A DNA stretch of 33,449 nt from CAZVJA01 sp964626885 (GTDB taxonomy: Bacteria > Planctomycetota > Planctomycetia > Planctomycetales > Planctomycetaceae): positions 1-33,449 of the forward strand of contig CAZVJA010000039.1 of NCBI GenBank assembly GCA_964626885.1, written 5' to 3'. The position numbers and the translations under genes are program-made. This document shows positions 1 to 8,258 of the stretch, piece by piece (positions within the stretch are counted from its first letter, which is position 1; every line of letters begins with the position of its first letter). The notes beneath the pieces were generated by a model. It worked only from the letters and a program-made list of their open reading frames with translations, made no database searches and was not told the origin of the DNA.

Positions 1-1075
1 TGCCGAGGAGAGCCGCGACTGCCAGTGCAGCGCTTGCACCCAGCCAGATCGAAAGGGCGATCAGCACGCCTCCCACCGCGACATGAGCCGCCATCATGCA
101 TACAGCTATTCCCCGAGAGGCTCTCCGGTTGTCCGAGCGGTTCCACGTGGAATCTCGCACCTGCAAAAGTAATCCCAGATCAGCCATCACAGCTGCCAGA
201 AAAACACCTCCGCAGCTCAGCCAGCCGCTGAAGTAGCGATGATTGGCTGCCTGCTGCTTCAGCTGAGATAGCCATTTGTCGAGGTGGACGTAGAGGGAAT
301 GATTGTCGGAGACGACTTCATACCCCCCATACTGCTGAAGCGTGTGCCACCATGGGCTCCACAAAGCACCGGCCGTGATCGCGATGATGACCCAAAGCAC
401 GATCGTTCGCCTATGCGTTCCATTTGGTAGGCGATGGAATATCAGCCACGGAATCAGTCCGGAGATGCCGACCGCCAATGGCAGCCAGCCGGTGTACTTG
501 GTCCACCAGGCGAGTGCCGTTGCTCCACCGGCAGCCACCGCCCAGATCGTCTGGCCGCGGCGATAGGCCTCCCACGTGAGATAGACCGCCAGCAGGAAGC
601 AGAAGCAGAGCAGGGCATCGGTAAGCGCCGTGCGGCTGTAGATGATGTGGAAGTCGCTGAATGCCGCGAGCGCCGCCGATGCGAGTCCGGCCGGCGCGCC
701 GAACCAGCGTCGCCCCGCATGCCAGGAGAGCAGTGGCGTCAGGCTGCCGAACACGAGACTCGCCAGCATTGCGACGAATGAGGTCTGACCGAAGAAGATC
801 ATCGACCACTCGATGAGCGCTGGGAAGAACGGGGGGGCATACAGATGTTGAAATGGATAGCGGAAATCATTCGCTTCGCTGGCGACGAGGTTCGACGCAT
901 ACACTCCTTCGTCGAAATGCTCGACGGACATCCGCGATGGGTACGCACCGCGCAGCGCGAAGCCCGCGAGCACGATCATTGCGATGAGCATCCATTCGGT
1001 TCGCTTTGGATAATCGTGCGCGATGAGCGCCGCTTCGCTTTGCGTTGGAGGAGATTTTGAAACGCGATTGCTCAT
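1..1075 (-). CDS. ArnT/PMT-like membrane glycosyltransferase, C-terminus missing
   Basis: The frame read leftward from ATG at 1075 stays open to the window edge, giving about 358 residues of an incomplete protein. A cytoplasmic N-terminus of about 28 residues is followed by a first membrane helix (about 29-43) and then the acidic loop motif HFDEGVYA at 53-60. This is the Asp-Glu signature of the first periplasmic loop in GT-C enzymes of the ArnT/PMT (dolichyl-phosphate-mannose mannosyltransferase) group. A second family-like block, IIYSRTALTDALL, lies at about 144-156, followed by WWTKYTG at 190-196. Several further hydrophobic helices follow. Family knowledge suggests transfer of a sugar from a polyprenyl-phosphate donor at the membrane outer face; donor and acceptor cannot be told. 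The frame is open upstream of 1075 but offers no better ATG, and no strong ribosome site is seen. A parS-like site lies inside the gene. Confidence 0.85.
   Translation of the reverse strand, partial: MSNRVSKSPPTQSEAALIAHDYPKRTEWMLIAMIVLAGFALRGAYPSRMSVEHFDEGVYASNLVASEANDFRYPFQHLYAPPFFPALIEWSMIFFGQTSFVAMLASLVFGSLTPLLSWHAGRRWFGAPAGLASAALAAFSDFHIIYSRTALTDALLCFCFLLAVYLTWEAYRRGQTIWAVAAGGATALAWWTKYTGWLPLAVGISGLIPWLIFHRLPNGTHRRTIVLWVIIAITAGALWSPWWHTLQQYGGYEVVSDNHSLYVHLDKWLSQLKQQAANHRYFSGWLSCGGVFLAAVMADLGLLLQVRDSTWNRSDNRRASRGIAVCMMAAHVAVGGVLIALSIWLGASAALAVAALLG
140..153. promoter_or_regulatory. parS-like ParB binding site 1
   Basis: GTTCCACGTGGAAT matches the 14-base core GTTNCACGTGNAAC of bacterial parS sites at 11 of its 12 defined bases, with the central CACGTG intact and a palindromic TTCCACGTGGAA. 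It lies within the glycosyltransferase coding region. ParB would load here to build the chromosome partition complex. The call rests on sequence match only. Confidence 0.5.
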
Positions 1076-1103
1076 TCGACGGCGCGCTTTCGATGCCTGT
1101 CTC

Positions 1104-1117
1104 GTTTCACGTGGAAC
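1104..1117. promoter_or_regulatory. parS-like ParB binding site 2
   Basis: GTTTCACGTGGAAC matches all 12 defined bases of the parS core GTTNCACGTGNAAC. It sits 29 bases upstream of the glycosyltransferase start, about 960 bases from the other copy. A full match is not expected by chance in a window of this size, and parS sites typically occur as a handful of copies near the replication origin. The alternative is an operator for a regulator with a CACGTG-centred palindrome. Confidence 0.6.
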
Positions 1118-1298
1118 TTGTTGCGCCGATTTCCCAGCACCAAGAATCGTTGTATATTCGTGTTGCCCCGGATTGCTTCATGGCAGCGGTTGGAACGGCG
1201 CACCGGAAACGATTATGATACCGAACATCACAAGAAATTGCGTTGCGATCCCACCGCGAGTTTCGTGGTGTGCGATCACCTTCCATGAGGATGCCGAC

Positions 1299-1616
1299 AT
1301 GCCGACGCTCGATGAAATGTATGACGAATCAGTCGCTCTGAAGGAGCAGGGGAATCTTGAAGGAGCAGTCGCGAAGCTCGGCGAACTGCTTGCCGTCGAT
1401 CCGAACTATGTCCTCGCACACTCCGCGCTCGGCGTGCATCTGCAAAAGCTTGGCCGGTTCGACGAGGCCATCAAGCATGCGCTGCGCGTCACCGAGTTGG
1501 AGCCGCGGGATCCCTTCTCTTTCACGCAGCTGTCGGTCATCTATCAGCGCTGCGGGCGGATTCCCGAAGCGGAAGAAGCGATGGCTCGTGCTCGAATGAT
1601 GCCGCCCCAGCGTTGA
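1299..1616 (+). CDS. small TPR-repeat protein
   Basis: This 105-residue protein is made almost entirely of tetratricopeptide repeats: an N-terminal helix pair around 4-34 (YDESVALKEQGNLEGAVAKL), then about 38-68 with ALGVHLQKLGRFDEAIKHAL, then about 72-100 with LSVIYQRCGRIPEAEEAM. Such short all-TPR proteins are protein-protein adaptors; the partner is unknown. The ATG at 1299 is chosen because GAGG at 1287-1290 lies 8 bases upstream and the TPR pattern begins at once. The frame is open far upstream, but that stretch has no protein-like character. It is divergent from the glycosyltransferase and convergent with the lyase gene. Confidence 0.8.
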   Translation: MPTLDEMYDESVALKEQGNLEGAVAKLGELLAVDPNYVLAHSALGVHLQKLGRFDEAIKHALRVTELEPRDPFSFTQLSVIYQRCGRIPEAEEAMARARMMPPQR

Positions 1617-1685
1617 GTGAAACGGCGGGCGCGTTGTGAGATAAGCAAGGAATCGCCGCAGTATCGCGAAGTGGGACCGTCGGGA

Positions 1686-2531
1686 CTACGGTTCGTAGTC
1701 CAACAAGTTGTAGAGTTCCGCGCGTGTCTGCATTCGATCGAGGAATCCCTGCTGAGTTCGCTCACTGGCCAGTCGACCGAGAGCCTCTTCAACGCTCTTC
1801 ATTGCCACGCGGAAGAGACTCACCGGAAACAGCACCGCCGCATAGCCTAGCTCTGCTAACTCATTCGCGGAGAGTGCGGGGCTTTTCCCGAACTCGGTCA
1901 TGTTCGCCAACAGCGGGGCTTTGATTTCCTTAGCGAACCGCACGAACTCTTCGCGCGTCTGGAGTGCTTCGGGAAAGATCATGTCGGCACCAGCCTCAAG
2001 GTACGCCTGCGCGCGCTCGACCGCTGCATCGAATCCATCGACCGCCCGGGCGTCGGTGCGAGCGATGATGACGAAATCGGGATCGCGGCGCGCAGCCACC
2101 GCCGACTTTAATTTCGCAACCATCTCTGTCGTGCTGACAAGCGACTTCCCCGACAGATGGCCGCACCGCTTGGGCCACTCCTGGTCTTCCAGATGCAGGC
2201 CAGCGAGTCCCGCCGATTCATACAGCTCGACGGTTCGGGCTGCATCCCGCGAGTCGCCGAATCCCGTGTCGGCATCCGAAATCACGGGAAGCGACACCGC
2301 GCGGGCGAGGTAGCCCCCCTGCGTCGCGAACTCTTTCTGCGAGGTAATCCCAGTATCGGACACTGCCGCCAGACCGGCGGAGAGCGCTGCTCCCGATTGG
2401 TAGACCGCCCGAAACCCGGCCCGCTCCGCCATTCGGGCCACCAACGCATTGAAAACGCCAGGGATGATCAACGGCCGGTCTTCGAGTGCCGCTCGAAACC
2501 GTGCGCCGGGTGACGGAGAAGTATCACTCAT
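1686..2531 (-). CDS. isocitrate lyase family protein, methylisocitrate lyase-like
   Basis: This 281-residue TIM-barrel protein belongs to the isocitrate lyase/PEP mutase superfamily. It has PGVFNALVARMAERAGF near the N-terminus, the metal-site segment DADTGFG at 86-92, the LEDQ block at 114-117 and the catalytic loop KRCGH at 121-125, with Cys123 as the expected acid. The family cleaves 2-methylisocitrate to pyruvate and succinate (propionate breakdown) or related C-C/C-P bonds. Length and the KRCGH loop favour a lyase over a PEP mutase, but no other methylcitrate-cycle gene is present, so substrate is open. Its ATG overlaps the stop of the GYD gene (ATGA), so the two are probably translationally coupled. 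Confidence 0.85.
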   Translation of the reverse strand: MSDTSPSPGARFRAALEDRPLIIPGVFNALVARMAERAGFRAVYQSGAALSAGLAAVSDTGITSQKEFATQGGYLARAVSLPVISDADTGFGDSRDAARTVELYESAGLAGLHLEDQEWPKRCGHLSGKSLVSTTEMVAKLKSAVAARRDPDFVIIARTDARAVDGFDAAVERAQAYLEAGADMIFPEALQTREEFVRFAKEIKAPLLANMTEFGKSPALSANELAELGYAAVLFPVSLFRVAMKSVEEALGRLASERTQQGFLDRMQTRAELYNLLDYEP

Positions 2532-2824
2532 GAAGGTACCTTGGAGAGAATCTTCGACATCTCCTCGGACTCGTAGGCTCGGACGGTTTGCGTATGAACG
2601 TTTCCAACGGAGCCGAGCGCCAACATGGCCGACGTCGCCGATTCGTCATCCTTCGCATCGAAGACGAGTACCCCATCGAACGCACCAAGCGTCCAGTACG
2701 TTTCTTTGATCTTCACACCCATCTTTTTCGCCGTCGATTTGAAGTGGGTGGCCCGCTGGCAGGTTTCTTGGATGTTCCTGATCCCCTGGTCCGTGAACTT
2801 AATGAGTGTGATGTATTTGGCCAT
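2528..2824 (-). CDS. GYD-domain protein
   Basis: This is a 98-residue protein of the GYD family, a ferredoxin-like alpha/beta barrel of unknown function. It has the expected start AKYITLIKFTDQG, a central motif around WTLGAFDGVLVFDA and a C-terminal segment HTQTVRAY. The ATG at 2824 is preferred over a start 9 codons upstream because the family begins at AKYI and GAGAGGA precedes it at a normal distance. The stop overlaps the lyase start by four bases, and the HD-domain gene ends about 60 bases upstream, so all three look like one transcript. GYD proteins resemble stress-responsive dimeric barrel proteins; a small-molecule or regulatory role is plausible but unproven. Confidence 0.85.
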   Translation of the reverse strand: MAKYITLIKFTDQGIRNIQETCQRATHFKSTAKKMGVKIKETYWTLGAFDGVLVFDAKDDESATSAMLALGSVGNVHTQTVRAYESEEMSKILSKVPS

Positions 2825-2884
2825 GGGAAAATCCTCTCGTTGTGAAGTCACGTTCGGGGATGGGCACGGCTAAGTTTCAGTATA

Positions 2885-3451
2885 TCAGATGAGACCCGAT
2901 TTGAGACCCAACTCTTCCGCCGCAGACTGCATCGCCTCGATGCAGAACCGAATGTGCTCCTCGAGATCGACGCCCAGGTCAGCCGCGCCGCGAATGATGT
3001 CGTCCCGGTTCACAGCCGCCGCGAACGACGGCTGCTTCATCTTCTTCCGGACGCTCTTGGGTTCCAGCCCCTCGAGCCGCGTCGGCCGGACCAGCGCGCA
3101 CGCGGTGATAAAACCGCATAATTCATCGCACGCGTAGAGTGCTTTGTCTAGCAATGAGAGACGGGGACAATCGGTGAGATAGTCGGCGTGCGACTTGATG
3201 GCGTAGATGACGACCTCCGGATAGCCGCGCGACTTCAGAATCTCGGAGCCCTTCAGTGGGTGGTCGGGCGGGTTTGGCCAGCGTTCATAGTCAAAGTCGT
3301 GCAGTAGTCCGACCGTGCCCCACAGTTGCTCATCCTCGCCGAACTTCCGCGCGTAGGCGCGCATCGCCGACTCGACCGCCAGCATATGCTTGATCAGGCT
3401 ATCGCTCTGCGTGTATTCACGGACCAGAGCGAGGTGATCGTCTCGATTCAA
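2885..3451 (-). CDS. HD-domain (HDIG-type) phosphohydrolase
   Basis: This 188-residue protein has an HD metal-binding fold: a first His in IKHMLAVESAM, the HD doublet in VGLLHDFDYERWP, a further His in DHPLKGSEIL, another in AIKSHAD, and a late Asp in LLDKALYACDELCGF. Family members hydrolyse phosphate esters such as nucleotides; the substrate is unknown here. The start is TTG at 3451, supported by GGAGAG five bases upstream. It is the first gene of the apparent HD / GYD / lyase operon and is divergent from the small lipoprotein gene. I infer that the three act in one catabolic or metabolite-repair step. Confidence 0.85.
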   Translation of the reverse strand: MNRDDHLALVREYTQSDSLIKHMLAVESAMRAYARKFGEDEQLWGTVGLLHDFDYERWPNPPDHPLKGSEILKSRGYPEVVIYAIKSHADYLTDCPRLSLLDKALYACDELCGFITACALVRPTRLEGLEPKSVRKKMKQPSFAAAVNRDDIIRGAADLGVDLEEHIRFCIEAMQSAAEELGLKSGLI

Positions 3452-3775
3452 ACGTACTCTCCGATTCGTACTAGCGAAGTCATCCGACTTCGTGGGAATT
3501 CCGATTCACGAAAAGCCGCAGATCGGATTGTCAGCAGAGCAGGGCGGGGATACAAGCAACGCGGAAATTGTTGCTTGTCGGTTCAGGTCAGCGGCCCCTC
3601 GAAAACCACCGAGAATCTCCTGGAAATGACCGGTAGTACCGCGGGAAAATGCTCTTGGTGGATCGGATCGAAGCAGGTATTATCCCCGCCACTTCCCTCT
3701 CTCGTATTTCCACGAATGATTCGTATTTGCCCAGTTTCCGGGAGCATTCTCGCTCACTCCCAGGGAGGATGCGCG
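3452..3775. other. divergent intergenic region with two inverted repeats
   Basis: This is about 320 bases between two divergent genes with no convincing coding frame. It holds two perfect inverted repeats: CGAAGTC/GACTTCG at 3475-3492 with a 4-base loop, and a 9-bp one at 3552-3578. Neither is followed by a T run, so they look more like operators or RNA structures than terminators. I saw no clear -35/-10 pair. Confidence 0.5.
3552..3578. repeat. 9-bp perfect inverted repeat, candidate operator
   Basis: ACAAGCAAC at 3552-3560 and its exact reverse complement GTTGCTTGT at 3570-3578 flank a 9-base spacer. The symmetry would suit a dimeric repressor placed between the HD operon and the lipoprotein gene. 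A stem-loop in either transcript is the alternative. Confidence 0.45.
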
Positions 3776-4048
3776 ATGTCGCGCCAATACTCGAGCTTAT
3801 CTGCATTCCGGTTCTGTCTTCCCGTGCTGCTGATCGCCGGTACATGTATGGTGCCCGGTTGCACTCCTGCCATGCAGAAATTCTCGCCATCGAACCTTTG
3901 GCACGGCATGCAGCCGCATCAGCTGCAAAAGCTGAACCGCGGTGAAGGTCTGGCAACCGACGCTTATTTTTCAGTGACAGACCCCATCCCGGAACGGCAC
4001 GCCGACATGACGCCGGTGGTTGACTTGGACAAGCTCAAGTCTCGTTAG
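3776..4048 (+). CDS. small lipoprotein, function unknown
   Basis: This 90-residue protein has a positively charged start, a hydrophobic core (about 10-26, FRFCLPVLLIAGTCMVPG) and a lipobox-like VPGC that places the acylated Cys at about residue 29. The mature part, about 60 residues, is polar with no domain I recognise; it contains WHGMQPHQLQKLNRGEG. The ATG at 3776 has a strong GGGAGG seven bases upstream. Export to the periplasm with a lipid anchor is inferred from the signal. It stands alone, convergent with hemC. Confidence 0.7.
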   Translation: MSRQYSSLSAFRFCLPVLLIAGTCMVPGCTPAMQKFSPSNLWHGMQPHQLQKLNRGEGLATDAYFSVTDPIPERHADMTPVVDLDKLKSR

Positions 4049-4121
4049 TGTGCGCTGGGTCTAAGGCGTAGCGACGGAGTTTCACAAATCACAACGAAGA
4101 GCTCGCGCGCCGTATCGCAAC

Positions 4122-5054
4122 TCAGGTTCGTAAGTGCGCGTCGGCCCCTTGGGCAAGAAGATCCCGGGCCACCATTTCACCGAGCGTCTCAGGATTCGCA
4201 ACGGTTCCCTCGGCCCGGGCGACAAATCGCTCGCGACCATCGGCACTCAGCACGACCCCCTCGAGTGACAGCCGATCGTCGTGGAGGGACGTCGCGACCC
4301 CAACCGGCGCGTGACATCCAGCCCGCAGTTCCGCCAGCAATCGCCGCTCGGCGCGCACCGCCGCCGCCGTCTGCTCGTCACTGATCTGTCTTAACAGTGC
4401 AATCACATCGGGATCGTTACAGCGGCATTCGATTCCCAATGCCCCCTGGCCAACTGCCGGATACATCACCGGAGGCCCGAGCTTCGCGCTGATTCTGTCT
4501 GACAGGCCGAGTCTCGTCAGGCCTGCTTCCGCCAGCACGAGCACGTCGTATTCGCCGGTATCGAGTTTTCTCAAGCGTGTTTCCACATTGCCGCGCACAT
4601 CAAGCAACTGGAGATCAGGACGCCGATGAAGAAGTTGTGCACGGCGACGCAGGCTGCCGGTTCCAATCCTGGCGTTTGTCGAAAGCTCGTCGAGTGGATT
4701 CTCAATGAATAGTTGTCCCTTGGGAAGTACGAGGACGTCCGTCATTGAAGCGCGCCGGGGCACACCCGCCAGCTTTAGCCCCTCGACCGGCTCGGTGGGG
4801 AGATCCTTCAAGCTGTGAACCGCCATGTCTGCCCGGCCATCAAGAACGGCGTGTTGGACCTCGCGTGTAAAGACCCCCACGCCTCCGAAATTCTCCAGAG
4901 GTTGCGACGTGTCGCGGTCACCGGTGGTGGTTACAGTGACCAGTTCTATCGCGATTCCACCAGCAACTGACGAGAGAAGCTCTTCGACATGACGCGCTTG
5001 CCAAAGGGCGAGACCGCTCGCACGCGTTGCAATTCGAAGGGGAGATCTGCTCAC
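4122..5054 (-). CDS. hemC: hydroxymethylbilane synthase (porphobilinogen deaminase)
   Basis: HemC joins four porphobilinogen units into hydroxymethylbilane in haem and other tetrapyrrole synthesis, in the cytoplasm. At 310 residues it is normal length. It starts with the family block RIATRASGLALWQA (7-20), has the catalytic Asp84 in HSLKDLPT (80-87), the arginine-rich substrate pocket GTGSLRRRAQL (131-141), and Cys247 in RAGCHAPVG, which carries the dipyrromethane cofactor. The start is GTG at 5054. The gene lies 58 bases downstream of comF on the same strand and may share its transcript; no other hem gene is in view. Confidence 0.97.
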   Translation of the reverse strand: MSRSPLRIATRASGLALWQARHVEELLSSVAGGIAIELVTVTTTGDRDTSQPLENFGGVGVFTREVQHAVLDGRADMAVHSLKDLPTEPVEGLKLAGVPRRASMTDVLVLPKGQLFIENPLDELSTNARIGTGSLRRRAQLLHRRPDLQLLDVRGNVETRLRKLDTGEYDVLVLAEAGLTRLGLSDRISAKLGPPVMYPAVGQGALGIECRCNDPDVIALLRQISDEQTAAAVRAERRLLAELRAGCHAPVGVATSLHDDRLSLEGVVLSADGRERFVARAEGTVANPETLGEMVARDLLAQGADAHLRT

Positions 5055-5112
5055 GGCGCGGACTCGCTCAAGAAGGATTCTTCGACACCGCGCGGTAGCC
5101 GTTCAAACGACG

Positions 5113-5901
5113 TCAACGTCCCAGCCCTCGAGCCAACACCGCAACAACGACCCGTTTCGCCCCAGCACGGCGCAAGACTTTTGCACATTCGTTGGCCGTG
5201 GCTCCCGTTGTCATCACATCATCGACCAGTAGCACGTTCCGTTCAGCGATTCGAGAGGGTGTTTTGACTCGAAAAGCCCCGCGCACGTTCGTTCGTCGTC
5301 GACTCGGCGGAAGTGACGCTTGCGCGGGCGTTCGACGGGTCTTCGCCAATATAGGGCCTCCTTCCTCAACGTGCAAATATCGTGACAACACGCGCCCAAG
5401 CGTTTCGTTCGGATGGGGAACCCGCCGAAGACGATCCGTCCAGTGACGGGGAACACTGACGACAAGATCGACTCCGGAACTCTCCAGGACTGTCCGTTCC
5501 CGTTCCCAAAGGAGTGCCCCGGCCGCGGCAGCCAGCGCTGGCCCCGAGGCCACTTTCGCCTGCAGGCAGACTTCGCGCATCGCCCCTTCGTACACTCCCA
5601 GCCGAATCGCCGTCTCGAAGTGAAGCTGATCGCTGTGACAAAACGCGCACCCCTTGGAGGTGTCAAGATACGGCCCCACTGGCGCCCCGCAACGAACGCA
5701 TCCCGACCGAATGACGGGAGCAATCTCATCACGGCAGGAGTTGCAAAACCGGGGTCCGTCGGAAAATCGGCTGCTCTCTTCGTCGTGGTCGGCCCCGCAC
5801 CGTGGGCAATAGTCCGGGTAGACAAAGCGCCAGGCCGAACGGATAAATAGTTTCGCTGTTTCTTTGCAGCCGGAACGAAATTGAGAAGTCGCGGAGGGCA
5901 T
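5113..5901 (-). CDS. comF: ComF family phosphoribosyltransferase-like protein
   Basis: This 262-residue protein has an N-terminal zinc-finger region with four cysteine pairs (C32/C35, C53/C56, C68/C71, C85/C88) and a C-terminal type I phosphoribosyltransferase fold with the PRPP-binding motif VLLVDDVMTTGAT (223-235). That is the standard ComF/GntX layout, implicated in DNA uptake or nucleotide salvage. ATG at 5901 is preferred to an in-frame start 33 codons earlier, because that earlier part overlaps tadA and lacks family features, while AGAGGA lies just upstream of 5901. The gap to tadA is only 13 bases, so the two are one operon. Confidence 0.92.
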   Translation of the reverse strand: MPSATSQFRSGCKETAKLFIRSAWRFVYPDYCPRCGADHDEESSRFSDGPRFCNSCRDEIAPVIRSGCVRCGAPVGPYLDTSKGCAFCHSDQLHFETAIRLGVYEGAMREVCLQAKVASGPALAAAAGALLWERERTVLESSGVDLVVSVPRHWTDRLRRVPHPNETLGRVLSRYLHVEEGGPILAKTRRTPAQASLPPSRRRTNVRGAFRVKTPSRIAERNVLLVDDVMTTGATANECAKVLRRAGAKRVVVAVLARGLGR

Positions 5902-5914
5902 CGTTTCACGTCCT

Positions 5915-6403
5915 CTACTTCTTTCCCAGAGCACGCTGCTGCGCGAAGAACTCCTGGAGCAGGGTCCGCCCTTCCTCCCGCAGCACTCCGCCGAGAACAA
6001 CCGCCTGATGGTTCAGCCGGATGTCGCTCGTAATATTAAACAACGATTGGCACGCCCCGGCCTTCGGATCGTCGGTTCCATACACGACCGTCGGGATGCG
6101 TGCCTGGACGATTGCCCCGGCACACATCGGGCAGGGTTCAAGCGTCACATACAGTACGCAGTCGAGCAACCGCCACGAACCGAGCGCTTCGGCCGCCTGG
6201 GTGATGGCGATCATCTCCGCGTGGGCGGTCGGATCGCGGAGCGTTTCGCGCTGGTTATGTCCCTCGGCGATGATGCGGTCCTCATGCACAATCACCGCGC
6301 CGACCGGCACTTCGCCGGCCTCGAACGCCAGCCGTGCCTGGTCGAGCGCTTTGCTCATCCAATAATTGTGAGGAAACAATGGATTCTCGGGATTGATCGG
6401 CAC
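5915..6403 (-). CDS. tadA: tRNA-specific adenosine deaminase
   Basis: TadA converts adenosine 34 to inosine in tRNA-Arg(ACG), allowing wobble decoding. Numbering from the GTG at 6403 (162 residues), the zinc and catalytic residues are all present: HAE at 61-63 with the proton-shuttling Glu63, and PCPMCAGAI with Cys91 and Cys94. The segment HNYWMSKALDQA matches the conserved TadA N-terminus, so an ATG start at 6358 would cut into it. GTG at 6403 is the best nearby upstream start, with a weak GGA ahead. A longer frame to 6586 exists but looks non-coding. It is first of the tadA-comF-hemC run and divergent from the permease. Confidence 0.93.
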   Translation of the reverse strand: MPINPENPLFPHNYWMSKALDQARLAFEAGEVPVGAVIVHEDRIIAEGHNQRETLRDPTAHAEMIAITQAAEALGSWRLLDCVLYVTLEPCPMCAGAIVQARIPTVVYGTDDPKAGACQSLFNITSDIRLNHQAVVLGGVLREEGRTLLQEFFAQQRALGKK

Positions 6404-6605
6404 AAATAGATTCCGGAATTTCGACGCGAGAACGGTTACCTGCGCCGCCCATTTCAATTCTGTTGCGACGGCTACTCGATCATAACACGCCTCGACTTGG
6501 GGGCAATCGTCCTTCAGCAAAACGGATGTTTCGTCTGAATGTGAACAATCCGCTGCAAATGAGCTTTTTCTTGACGTTGCTTGCACCCGTCAGTAGTCTG
6601 CCGGC

Positions 6606-8258
6606 ATGAATTCCGCATTGTATCCGCTGTTCGGCAAACGGGATCTCGACGGTTTCTTCGGGTTGTTCATCGACAACCTCGTGCAACTGCTGCTGATTGT
6701 GCTCCTCTGTGCGAGCTGCGGCATCGGCGGCGATTCGCCGCTGCTCGTCGATTATATTCTGCCGGGAGCGGCCCTCAGCATCATCGTCGGGAACATCTTC
6801 TATGCTTGGCAGGCTCATCACCTTGCCCGCCGGGAAAACCGCAGCGATGTAACGGCACTCCCGTACGGCATCAATACTCCCTCTTTGCTGGTCTACATCT
6901 TCTTCGTGATGCAGCCGGTGTATCACAGGACTGGGGATGCCGAACTCGCCTGGAAAATGGGGCTCGTCGCCTGTTTCGGAAGCGGGCTGATCGAGTTTCT
7001 GGGGTCATTCGTCGCCGAGGGAATCCGCCGCCGCACCCCTCGGGCCGCACTTCTTTCGACGTTGGCAGGGATTGCTATCGGCTTCATCTCGATGACGTTC
7101 GCGCTGAAGCTGTTCAATCGGCCGCTGGTCTCCATGCTCCCGCTGGCGATCATTCTTGTGACCTATTTCGCACGTGTCGGTTTTCCGCTCGGCCTCCCCG
7201 GCGGGTTTGTGGCAGTGGCGACCGGCACGCTCTCTGCGTGGGTCTTGCCCTCGATATTGCCAGCTTCGTTCGCCGGAGCACCGATGAATGTCGAGGCGGT
7301 TCGTTCCGCGTGGAACAGTCGCGGGTTGCACCTGCCGCATTTCGCCGGGGGAGAACTCCTTTCGGTGCTTTCGACGCCGGGGGAGTGGATCGGCTTTCTG
7401 TCGGTCATCGTGCCGATGGGTTTGTTCAACGTGCTGGGGAGCTTACAGAATATCGAGTCGGCGGAAGCAGCCGGGGATCGATTCGACACGCGAGTATCGA
7501 TGGCGGTCAACGGCGCGGGGACGATTGTCGCAGCGCTCTTTGGGAGCTGTTTTCCCACGACAATCTACATTGGTCATCCCGGCTGGAAAGAACTCGGTGC
7601 GCGGGCGGGGTACTCGACGCTCAATGGGATCGTGATCGCCCTGATCTGCCTATCTGGGACGGTTGGCTGGATCAGCAGCATCGTGCCGATTGATGCCGGC
7701 ATGGCGATCGTCCTCTGGATCGGCATCATCATCACGGCGCAGGCGTTTCAAACAACTCCCACCGCGCACGCACCGGCTGTCGCGGTCGGCCTGTTCCCCG
7801 CCATTGCCGCCTGGGGCGCGACGCTTGTGCAGGGGGCATTCATCTCGTTGAACATTGCTGCTTCCGAGACTCCGACCATGCAACAGACCCTGACGAAGAG
7901 TGCCGCCGCAGACGTGAATGGTTTCTTGCTGCATGGAATGATCGTCTTGGAACGGGGTTACATTTTTACCTGTATGATTCTCGCCGCGATCTGCGCGAAC
8001 CTGATTGAGCGGAAATTTCGTCCCGCTGCGGTCTGGTCGATCATTGCCGCGTTGTTTGCGGCCATTGGTTTGACACACGCGTATCAGCTCAACGGCAACG
8101 TGATCGACTTTCTGTTCGCCTTCACCCAGCCATATGAGGGAACCCTTCCGTTTCGAGGATACGGCATCGCGGCGGGTTACGTGACATTTGCAATTGTGTT
8201 TGCAGGTATGGGGGCTTACCACGCGCGCCGGCCTGAATCGGAGATCTCGGGTCATTGA
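6606..8258 (+). CDS. NCS2-type (xanthine/uracil-like) permease
   Basis: This is a 550-residue polytopic inner-membrane protein with roughly 12-14 hydrophobic helices. It opens with a short loop (FGKRDLDGFFGLFIDNLVQ), followed by a conserved-looking ALPYGINTPSLLVYIFFVM and a central GLFNVLGSLQNIESAEAAG. Asn/Gly-rich mid-membrane motifs like these occur in nucleobase transporters (NCS2 and the related AzgA branch). I infer uptake of a purine, pyrimidine or similar anion by ion symport; substrate is not readable. An extended loop near 430-455 separates the last helices. No nucleobase catabolic gene is adjacent. The start has only a weak ribosome site; it is divergent from tadA. Confidence 0.75.
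   Translation: MNSALYPLFGKRDLDGFFGLFIDNLVQLLLIVLLCASCGIGGDSPLLVDYILPGAALSIIVGNIFYAWQAHHLARRENRSDVTALPYGINTPSLLVYIFFVMQPVYHRTGDAELAWKMGLVACFGSGLIEFLGSFVAEGIRRRTPRAALLSTLAGIAIGFISMTFALKLFNRPLVSMLPLAIILVTYFARVGFPLGLPGGFVAVATGTLSAWVLPSILPASFAGAPMNVEAVRSAWNSRGLHLPHFAGGELLSVLSTPGEWIGFLSVIVPMGLFNVLGSLQNIESAEAAGDRFDTRVSMAVNGAGTIVAALFGSCFPTTIYIGHPGWKELGARAGYSTLNGIVIALICLSGTVGWISSIVPIDAGMAIVLWIGIIITAQAFQTTPTAHAPAVAVGLFPAIAAWGATLVQGAFISLNIAASETPTMQQTLTKSAAADVNGFLLHGMIVLERGYIFTCMILAAICANLIERKFRPAAVWSIIAALFAAIGLTHAYQLNGNVIDFLFAFTQPYEGTLPFRGYGIAAGYVTFAIVFAGMGAYHARRPESEISGH

Noticed and set aside
6581..7693. 370-codon rightward frame overlapping the permease
   Set aside because: Arg/Gly/Ser-rich shadow in another frame of a well-supported membrane protein.
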